Assembly: GCA_026119855.1 (NCBI GenBank)
Contig: JAOWBW010000322.1
Coordinates: 806,001 to 870,000 of the forward strand
Length of the DNA: 64,000 nucleotides
Direction: 5' to 3'
From: Campanula takesimana
Taxonomy: Eukaryota > Streptophyta > Magnoliopsida > Asterales > Campanulaceae
Shown here: piece by piece, positions 56,787-64,000 of the stretch
Position numbering within the stretch: the first letter of the stretch is position 1
Layout of the letters: each line of letters starts with the position of its first letter
The notes under the pieces: model-generated
The model's database searches: none
The model's input: the letters and a program-made list of their open reading frames with translations, nothing else
Told to the model about the DNA's origin: nothing
Translations under genes and position numbers: made by a program

Positions 56787-57839
56787 ATTGAAGAAAATAG
56801 ACATACCAAGCATTGATGAGGATATATCTAGACCAATCCACTGGTGTCCATTTTCTGATAATGTCTCACCGCTAAGCCCAGATCCGCAACCTACCAGTCA
56901 TAAAAAAGGCGACAATAAGTTTCAAATAACATCATTATGAAGAAAGGACTAAGCCATCTCTCACGAGCACTAATTACCTTAGGCCATTCAACAATGTATT
57001 ACAAATCATGAAACGAAAAAAAACTTTTTGGGCGAGTTTCAACAAAACCCAAAACATCATCTCAATCTATAACAAACATAGTGTTTAATCCAGATTTCAA
57101 GTGAAATGAGTCAACTTAACATAATTATTAGTCCCTAACATTTTTGGAAGAGAATACAGAAACTCCATAACATATATCAAATGACACCTCAATACTTAGT
57201 ACTTGAAATATACAAGTAAAGCTCAAAGCAAACATCAGACATCTTAGATATACAAGTAAAGCTCAAAGCAAACATCAGACATCTTAGATGTTTCTTTTAA
57301 TTCTCAGCTGCCACTTACACCAAAACATCAATAATTAACGGAAAACACAAATCCCAAATTGACCCTCCATAGAAGCCTTGGTTCAAGCCACAAATCAAAT
57401 GACCGACAGGATCAAAGACAGTCTTCAAAAAATTTCATTCGGTCATACTTGGGCAATTAAGCTATTTTTTTGTGAAATTATGAATGTAATAAATTGAACT
57501 AGAGAAAAACATCCTAGCCTAAAATGACAAGCTCAGACACACATTAATTTGTGCATGAAATTTACCAATGTCAAGGAGTAATTTAGGGACCCCATCATCA
57601 GGCAATGCAAGAAGTTCCAAAGCTCTTTCTGAAAGCTCCGCCTATTATTTTTTCACGTTCAATAAAATTTCAAACAAAATCAGCATACTGAAACAAATCT
57701 TTGACATCATTGAACAAACAACAAAGAGAAAGACTTTAACCTGAATTCCGACGATACGGGAAGATGAAGTGTACTTGCGAGCTTCAACGTCATCGTAGAA
57801 TATCTCCGGCGGTGCTTGTAGCTCAGGCCTTGACGACAT
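50021..57839 (-). CDS. RID2: 18S rRNA (guanine-N7)-methyltransferase, RID2/BUD23
   Basis: Nine exons on the minus strand join in frame: 57741-57839, 57566-57641, 56807-56890, 56586-56641, 56295-56351, 52384-52433, 52096-52248, 50633-50768 and 50021-50185. The product is 291 aa, the length of Arabidopsis RID2. It starts MSSRPELQAPPEIFYDDVEA. The SAM-binding motif I is LLLDIGCGSG (residues about 54-63), followed by GLDISSSML and GDLILGDMGQ. An acidic linker (GEDEESCSDDDSSGDEE) precedes a Lys/Arg-rich tail ending KYTARKRKARF, the conserved WBS_methylT end of Bud23. Family members methylate one guanine of 18S rRNA during small-subunit maturation in the nucleus, with a TRM112-type partner. Intron 5 is enlarged to 3.9 kb by nested transposons, but the splice sites are intact. 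Confidence 0.96.
50533..50547 (+). repeat. G15 homopolymer in RID2 intron 8
   Basis: An uninterrupted G run followed by AGGGAG, about 85 bp from exon 8. Confidence 0.95.
51630..51872. mobile_element. Stowaway-like MITE ending in a G-run
   Basis: CTACCTCCGTCCCATAAAG with TA at the left. The right end reaches GGCACAGAG and then a G16 run (51857-51872) where GGGAGTA is expected. Confidence 0.7.
52987..55164. mobile_element. Mutator-like non-autonomous element inside the hAT element
   Basis: Terminal inverted repeats of about 200 bp begin GGGTTAATTGCAATTTAGAC, with a perfect 9-bp duplication TTGATTTAA (52978-52986 and 55165-55173). The interior of about 1.7 kb is GC-richer at 53270-54170 and contains CCACCACC/Ser-Pro-coding stretches, but no transposase. 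A Pack-MULE type capture of host sequence is possible; I do not recognise a source gene. Confidence 0.92.
54598..54857. mobile_element. Stowaway-like MITE inside the Mutator-like element
   Basis: CTCCCTCTGTCACTAAATGA and ACTCATTTAGGGACAGAGGG inverse ends with TA flanks. Same family as 59902-60158. Confidence 0.88.
56750..56783 (+). repeat. (GA)17 microsatellite in RID2 intron 3
   Basis: An uninterrupted GA dinucleotide repeat 24 bp before exon 3 in plus coordinates, that is just downstream of its donor on the coding strand. Confidence 0.95.
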
Positions 57840-58138
57840 CTCTTCGTTTCAGTTTCAGCTTCAATTCAATTCTTAACCTTCTCTTTCAATTTCACAGACG
57901 AGATACTTGAAGGTAATGTTAAACCCTAGAATTCGAAGAAGAGGAGAAGGGTCAGAATCAAATGCAAAAAGTAGATACAGGGAGGTTACACTTTTGCGGT
58001 TATGGGGGTTTAGTCTCGATAAACCCTAATTTCAACTCAGCCTAACGGCCCTTTCCCCGCTAAATAAACGGCCGTTAACTTAGGTAACTCAAAAGGCACG
58101 TAAGGGCCGATTGGTAATTGCCTTGGGGGTTTGTAGTA
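57840..58138 (-). promoter_or_regulatory. RID2 5' UTR and proximal promoter region
   Basis: The 299 bp between the RID2 start codon and the Mutator-like element hold the 5' UTR and presumably the core promoter. AAACCCTA-like motifs occur on both strands near 57931 and 58021 (telo-box-type sequences are frequent in ribosome-biogenesis gene promoters). No TATA box was seen. Confidence 0.5.
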
Positions 58139-59566
58139 AAGTAAACCTAAAAATGGACCCGCGTACTATAGTCCCAACATCACTTTGACCTGCGTACTAC
58201 TAACTCAGTAAATGTACCTTGTATACTATAGTTTTATTATCGATTTCCCTAAGATTTGTAACGCCAGTTAAAAAGTTAACAGGATTGTTAATAATTTAAC
58301 AAAAAGATAGATTTAAATTTTTAGAATTGACCCTAAATTTTAAAATAACCCCCATTATCATCATCTTCTTCCTCCCTTTTTTTTCTTCACAGCCCTTACC
58401 CTCACTAGTCTGCTGCCCCACCTCCACCAACCCACCACCAGTCATAACGGCCGACCTCCCCAGTTACCACCGCCGACCACCCCAGCCACCACCGCCAGCA
58501 GCCACCATCATCACCGTTGGAAAAAGGGATTAGTTACCTAAGAAGAAACCGCCTCAAATCCAACACTTGCAATACTTTTGCTTAATTCTGAATTTCTCAA
58601 AACAAAATTTCCCAAATCAAACCCTAAGACAAATTTCCCCAAATCAAACCCTAAATCAAATGCCAACTCGAATTCGAAGTCGGCCCTTGATCAAAACTCC
58701 TTCCATACGTAGAGAAGAATGGTAAAAACGAGTGAGAGAGTAATGGAGTCGGATCTGCACTTTGGTCCGGCCGTGGCTCCTTGGGACGATCGACGACGAG
58801 GGCATTGCAAGGTGCCAGAATCAGATCATTTCCCGGTGTCGATCTTCTTTTCCGATTGTCTGGTCGAGAAGAAACACTAGGGTTTGTTCTCAGTTCGTTG
58901 ATGAAAGCATCGACTAAAAGAGTAGGGAAAGTGTGTGAAAATCTTACATGGAGTGTACAAGGGCTGGAGTGAAGACCCAATTGTGAAATCGGAGAAATGG
59001 GGGCTGTCAACAAACAGAAGAACAGATGAAGGGGGAATATAGATATGACCGATCGAGCCTCGTCGATCCTACAGGTTGATAAGAGTCCAATTTCTCACTC
59101 TATCTAAATTATATCCTATTAATTTCCCATGACATTCCATCTTTGTTTTTATAGTATTTTTATTATATGATCCACCCAATCCCTTAAACTCTCTTTCATT
59201 CATATCACTATTATTTTTTGGATTGATAACAATAGTATTGTGTTGGGTGGATTTGACCAGTAGTGGGTGGAGGTGGGGCGGCACTTGGCTGGTGAGGGGA
59301 GGATGGGGGGTTACGAAGAAGAAAGGGATGGAGAAGAAGAAGATGATTCGGGGGTCAATTTTTAAAATTTTGGGTCAATTTTAAAATTTTGAATCTAACT
59401 TTTTGTTAAGTTATTAACAATCCTGTTAACTTTTTAACTGGCGTTACAAATTTTAGGGAAATTGATAATAAAGCTATAGGACGCAAGATACATTTACTAA
59501 GTTAGTAGTACGCAGGTCAAAGTGATGTTGGGGCAATAGTACGCGAGTCTATTTTGTGGTTTACTC
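58139..59566. mobile_element. Mutator-like non-autonomous element upstream of RID2
   Basis: Long inverted ends ([A/G]AGTAAACC...; CAAAGTGATGTTGGG and GTTAACAGGATTGTTAATAA are shared) extend over about 200 bp. A perfect 10-bp duplication GTTTGTAGTA flanks it (58129-58138 and 59567-59576). The interior has CCACC/CCGCC-rich sequence and ORFs of up to 120 codons without recognisable domains. Confidence 0.92.
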
Positions 59567-59576
59567 GTTTGTAGTA

Positions 59577-59853
59577 GTTCCTCCGCCCCAGAATATATAT
59601 GTTCACCTTTACTTTTTAGTCTGTCCCCAGAGTATATGTCTAATTTCTAAAATAGCCAAGAATCATAACTATTTCTCACACTCATTCTCTTTCCTACTTA
59701 CTTTTATACTCACAGTATCAATCAACTTACTTTTCTCTCCCACTCATTCTCTCTCATACTTTACTTTTACATTCACAACACTTAAATCACTTTTTCCATT
59801 TCTTAATCGCTGTACAAATGAGAGAGTGAACATATCCTCTGAGACGGAAGGAG
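59577..59853. mobile_element. Stowaway-like MITE abutting the Mutator-like element
   Basis: GTTCCTCCGCCCCAGAATAT at the left and GAGACGGAAGGAG at the right. The left TA is the last two bases of the 10-bp duplication of the neighbouring Mutator-like element, so one inserted exactly at the edge of the other. Confidence 0.75.
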
Positions 59854-59901
59854 TAGTAATTTTGTTTACACTCTTATATTTTTTTTTTTCGTTCTGAACT
59901 A

Positions 59902-60158
59902 CTACCTTGGTCCCTAAATGAGTGTCCAAATTTCATTTTAAGGGACATCTGAAAATCTTAACTTTTTGTACAATTTGGTGGCAAAGATTCATATATAATC
60001 CTGTAATCTCATTTCCAAACATTTAGTTTTGCAAGTATAAAGAGACCGGTGAAAAAAAATCGAAAAAAAATATTTAGGGACAAAAGTTATGTTAAAAAAA
60101 GACACTCATTTTGGGACAGATTTCTTGAAAATGGACACGCATGTAGGGACAGACAGAG
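59902..60158. mobile_element. Stowaway-like MITE, same family as 54598-54857
   Basis: TACCTTGGTCCCTAAATGAG / GGGACAGACAGAG ends with TA. The interior is nearly the same as the copy at 54598. Confidence 0.85.
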
Positions 60159-60861
60159 TACTAATGTTGTGTAAAATGAATATTTGAATTTTTAACTAAA
60201 AAGAAATTTGGTTATTCATTTTATGATGGAGGCAGTAACTTTTTATGGCATTAAAACACCAATAAAATGATGTGTCAAAATTTTATTGGTGTTTTCAATT
60301 AGAGTATGCCGGGTCCGCTATCGATTCAACCAATAAATTATCGCAACCTAACTTTGTATCCATGAATTTGTAAACTTCTTTTATGCCCCTAGCATTGCCT
60401 GTATTATTACTTGCACCAAAGTAAAATTGCACTGACATAATTTACTTATTAGAAACGGGATATATGATTTCAAACGGACCAAAAAAACTCATTATAAAAC
60501 GGGATTTTATATCTAATAAAACATTATAAGTATTTAAATTTATTAAAATAAGCGTTTGCATCTTTCTAAATAAATAAACAAATAAGTGTTTATTTCATAA
60601 AGTTTTATTTTTGTATTATCTTATACGTACTCAATTTAACACTTTATAAATAGTCTTAGTAATTAATAAAAAAAAATGGAGACATGAAGTATTGCATTAC
60701 ATATGTACACAAAAGCCTTTTCCATGGTGCCAAAGCCATGCACGTATGTTAAAATAAATTAAAAAAAAAATAAATAAATTACAAATCAGATACAGCTTTC
60801 CTACTTATTCTCACTAATATTTCTGAGATTTCAATTAAAAAAAATAAAATAAAAATAAATA
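60159..60861. other. Intergenic between RID2 and COQ5
   Basis: AT-rich, no gene seen. An inverted CCAATAAAATGA / TTTTATTGG pair lies at about 60258-60291. Confidence 0.6.
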
Positions 60862-61064
60862 CCCCTCTGTTCCTGGTAAGTTGCAACAATTTGTCATTTT
60901 GGGCATTCTACTTAAGTTGCAACAATGCCAAATAAGGAAACTCTTTATTACTTTTATAATCATCCACTCATTCTCTCTCTTCCTCCCAACCACTCGTTAT
61001 TTTAATTTCTTAATTTTTGTTTCCCCTTCCATTCCATGTTGCAACTTACCGGGAACGGAGGGAG
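60862..61064. mobile_element. Stowaway-like MITE just downstream of COQ5
   Basis: CCCCTCTGTTCCTGGTAAG and CTTACCGGGAACGGAGGGAG are inverse ends, with TA flanks and a GTTGCAAC motif near both ends. It lies 46 bp beyond the COQ5 stop codon, so it probably falls in the 3' UTR or polyadenylation region. Confidence 0.88.
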
Positions 61065-61110
61065 TAGTGAAGAATGTCAAAACTCAAGGACAAGAGTTAA
61101 AACTAAGGGC

Positions 61111-61487
61111 CTATATTTTCAACCCGGAATGGATTGCGACCACTCCTCCGACAAGGTTTTCATATTCAACCTTCTGAAACCCAGCATCTGAAATCATCGA
61201 CGCAAACTTCTCCTGCATAACAAACAATCATGTTTTTAGCTATCAAGTAACCACATAGCCGGGCCAGTTTTATACTCCCTCCGTCCCAAAATGATATTTT
61301 CATCTGACTATTCAAACATTTTAAGGTTCCTTCCCTAGCCATGTTTTGTTTATGCACATTTAAGCCCAATTTTAGAAATGGGAATAACTTTTTGGGACAA
61401 TAAAAAATAAAGCTTCAAAATATAAATTGTGAAATAAATGCTTGTTGTGGGATTCAAACCCACGACCAATGGGTTAAAAGTGTAAAC

Positions 61488-61523
<36 letters not shown>

Positions 61524-64000
61524 GTTTCCCAAAATGAATACTACCTTGCACCCATATAACTGGGCGCCTTGAATGTAAATTAAGGTCCAGCCAGAACGCA
61601 ATAAGCCCATAAGCCCAGAGATGATCGGCATACACATAATACCTGAGGGGGGAAACGTCGAATGCTCTCCACCAAATACTGATAAGAATCGCGATCTCCT
61701 GCAACAAGATCTCCTAAAGCTGGAATAACCGAGAAAGAGTAGTAATCATACCTGAAGATGAACAAGAACCAAACCGTACATTAAGGCGAAAGTCAATCAA
61801 AGGATTGGATATTTCAAGGTAATCCCTCCCAAAAGAACCAGTGCAAATGATGTCATAACTTAATAAATGAAAGCAACTACATTTAACGTGTATGGAAGAC
61901 TTGTTTCTTTTCAGACTATTCGCTTAAACAGTTAATGTTAAGGATACTTACAGCTCCTTGAAAACTGGAAGTTCTACATGGCTCAGTTCAAGGCAAAGGA
62001 ATCTTCCTCCCCTTTTAAGTACCCTGATAAATAAGTAAATTAATCACTTCAAAAAGCATTTTAAAGTAAGTTTAGTGTCAAAGACATTCATAGAAGAGCA
62101 ACTGAAAAGATTAGCAATTGAACATTCTTAATGACTAAACAAAACCTTATAAATATAGACAGTTCCTTAGAAATTGATGATGTATATTTCCAGTCTTCAT
62201 TTTTATCTTTCAGTTTTTGACTATGAGTATGTTTTAATTAGAACCTTTGAATTTTTTTTTTTTTTTTTTTTATATATATATATATAGGGGGGGGGGGGGG
62301 GGGGGTGTTCCTCTATAAATTCATCCATCCCTCAAAGCATTTTTGAAAGAAAGCTCCCTGACTAAAAATCTTTATCAGACGTATTCAAGAAATGAACCAA
62401 AGGTTCTTTCCCTTATTACTCTTGAAATGGCTATGTCGCAATGCATAGAAATGAAGTACTCCGTAGTAGTTACAAATTGAAAGGTCATCAACAGTGTAAC
62501 GGATGGTGATTATTTACTCTTAAGACATGTAACTTGCTACGGAATATCCAACTAACATCAGGTAACCATAATGAGTACAAGTCTGTACAAGTCATCGACT
62601 CTATTCATCGTATAAATCCCCTATTTTTCAAACCATAACATGAAGCATAAGAATACCTGTGCGCTTCCGAAAGGGCTTTTTCTATATGTGTAACATTCCT
62701 TATCCCAAATGCAATTGTGTAACCATCCATTGTACCATCTTCAAAATTCAGCTTTTCTGCATCTCCCTCCACCCATATCAGGGATCCATCTTCTTTTAGT
62801 CCTAAGTAGGTCAGATCAGATACAACTAATTATGTGAAAGTATTACCAAGAAAATAGCTATTAATATTTTCAAATACATTTTCCTAAAGTGTACATGGGT
62901 TTCATCAATGTCCCTTCCACATTACCTCTCTCCTGAGCCCGCTTTTTACCAACGTTCAACATATTAGGATTAATGTCACAGACATAAATATGAGTTTCTT
63001 CCTGCAAATTATCTTCAATAACATCTGACAAGGCTCTCCGACTTACACTATTGATAGTGTCTAGGATCCTGAAAGCAACATCTCCTGCAAAACTAGAGAA
63101 ATGTTAACAAAGAACAAACTTATTTAATCAGTTATCCATTGAAAAGTACATCTCAAGCAACTGACATTTCAAGATGGATATATTCTTTTGTTAATGGTGG
63201 CGACAGGTGTTTCCCATAACGTCCAGTGGAATGGGTAAATATCTATCCCTATATGGAATCTCTATCACACACTTTGCTGTCTGAATATGATCTAGTCTAT
63301 CAGAATCAAGAAAAAATAGTCAATACAAAAGACGTGGAAACTGGGGAGGTCGGCGCCCACAATTTTTTTATTTTTTTTTTGCAAGGCATAACCTACTTGT
63401 GGTAAATTTGTCATTTTAATGGTCAGTGATACTCATTGATCACTTTCCATTACTTATATTAACAGTGACCAGGTGGAAGGGCCTTTTAATATTGTTTTAG
63501 TACCGCAAGTAGGTTAAAAAAATATTACAGGGGGGTAAAGCCTGAAACCGAAATACGACGGGTATTTCAACTATTTTTCCCTCGGAATTGTACCACACAG
63601 TATACAAGATTACTCTACAACAACAACAAAATCAATAAGGGGAATAATCCATTTACATGTTGCACCCACTTTGCTTCTCTTGGCAACTTATTTAAGGTGA
63701 GTAGCTAACAACAAAGGGATGTTTAAAGGAGTAAATTATGTTTCATGTACTCCAACAACGGAAGAGAGTAAGAAAAAGAAAGAAGCTAAACCAGATTAAA
63801 AAGTTTGCAGTTTGACAATCTGACATTATACAATTAAAAGGTCTTAGTATATATCCACACAATCCCAAGACCTTAGCTTATAGAACAAATCAGAACATCA
63901 AATCTTGCCTTTGCCTAAATGTGAGCACTCAAAGAGAAGAAATTAGTTATCTTCAAAGAAAGCTAACCTGTTCCACCAGCAACATCAAGATGCTTCATCC
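61111..64000 (-). CDS. COQ5: COQ5 2-methoxy-6-polyprenyl-1,4-benzoquinol methylase, 3' part
   Basis: Six minus-strand exons join in frame: 63968-64000 (running off the window), 62926-63084, 62657-62801, 61952-62023, 61643-61751 and 61111-61212. They encode the last 206 or so residues. The SAM-binding loop LDVAGGTGDVAF is at the 5' end of the visible part. Then follow IYVCDINPNMLNVGKKRA, WVEGDAEKLNFEDGTMDGYT, IAFGIRNVTHIEKAL, CLELSHVE, GDRDSYQYLVESIRRFPPQ and the end VGGVVAIHSGLKI. These are UbiE/COQ5 signatures; the enzyme C-methylates a ubiquinone precursor on the matrix side of the mitochondrial inner membrane. Codon phases agree across all junctions. The N-terminal presequence and first exons lie outside. 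Confidence 0.95.
61275..61412. mobile_element. Truncated Stowaway-like MITE, COQ5 last intron
   Basis: CTCCCTCCGTCCCAAAATGA with TA, and an interior matching the copy at 7280 (CTGACTATTCAAAC, GGGACAAT). The right terminal repeat is missing. Confidence 0.75.
61440..61480 (-). other. tRNA-like 3'-half relic
   Basis: The minus strand reads CTTTTAACCC, then GGTCGTGGGTTTGAATCCC, then ACAACAAGC. It resembles the anticodon loop, variable loop and T-arm of a tRNA-Lys(UUU/CUU) gene. The 5' half is not present; the G-run replaces it. It is not a functional tRNA. Confidence 0.35.
61489..61521 (+). repeat. C33 homopolymer in the COQ5 last intron
   Basis: An uninterrupted C run, the longest G/C homopolymer in the window, 121 bp from an exon. 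Confidence 0.95.
62258..62305 (+). repeat. T-run, (TA)n and G19 compound simple repeat
   Basis: A T run of about 19, then (TA)7, then an uninterrupted G19 (62287-62305) within the COQ5 intron 62024-62656. Confidence 0.95.

Noticed and set aside
61350..61707. Poly-Gly ORFs near COQ5
   Set aside because: The glycine run is the translation of the C33/G33 homopolymer; the true COQ5 exon ends at 61643 with a GT donor.
1..64000. CRISPR arrays, operons, ribosome binding sites or phage elements
   Set aside because: The window is plant nuclear DNA with spliced genes. The repeats seen are transposon ends or simple repeats, not spaced direct repeats.

Overview
This is nuclear DNA of a flowering plant, most likely a eudicot. 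The evidence is GT-AG spliced genes for a plant-type Pumilio protein, a RID2/BUD23 methyltransferase and COQ5, together with plant Ty1/copia and Ty3/gypsy (Tat-type) retrotransposons and dozens of Stowaway, hAT, Mutator and Tourist-like MITEs. I cannot name the species from the sequence alone.

Layout. 1-4915: 5' part of a decayed minus-strand copia element, with RNase H, RT, integrase and gag remnants, an initiator-Met-type PBS and a 1.67-kb LTR. About 5017-6461: a probable solo LTR. 6625-7225: a Mutator-like MITE with a perfect 10-bp target duplication. 8343-15421 (+): a three-exon gene for a predicted mitochondrial protein of the Bot1p/mS45 type. Its 5.9-kb first coding intron carries a three-deep nest of MITEs. 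17351-29946: a complete 12.6-kb Tat-type gypsy element (LTRs about 99% alike by eye, target duplication GGTCC). Its gag-pol, on the minus strand, is broken several times. On the opposite strand it carries an uninterrupted three-exon gene of 880 codons with its own TATA box, plus a small acidic ORF with another TATA box. 31017-37252: a copia element with well-matched LTRs (duplication CTCGC) and an almost completely eroded interior.

38.3-49.1 kb (+): a complete nine-coding-exon Pumilio gene (976 aa) whose introns hold many MITEs and, in intron 8, a 2.58-kb deleted copia element in antisense orientation. 50021-57839 (-): a complete nine-exon RID2/BUD23 18S rRNA methyltransferase gene (291 aa). 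Its intron 5 contains a hAT element interrupted by a Mutator-like element, itself interrupted by a Stowaway MITE. 58139-59566: another non-autonomous Mutator-like element about 300 bp upstream of the RID2 start codon. 61111-64000 (-): the last six exons of COQ5, running off the window end.

Functionally the host genes are housekeeping: mitochondrial translation, mRNA regulation, rRNA modification and ubiquinone synthesis. They are not an operon or pathway cluster; Pumilio and RID2 converge tail to tail, and RID2 and COQ5 are in tandem. The least ordinary object is the antisense gene of the gypsy element: it is open through two introns while gag-pol next to it carries at least five stop codons and three frameshifts. 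All boundaries and splice sites were read by eye; no database search was possible.
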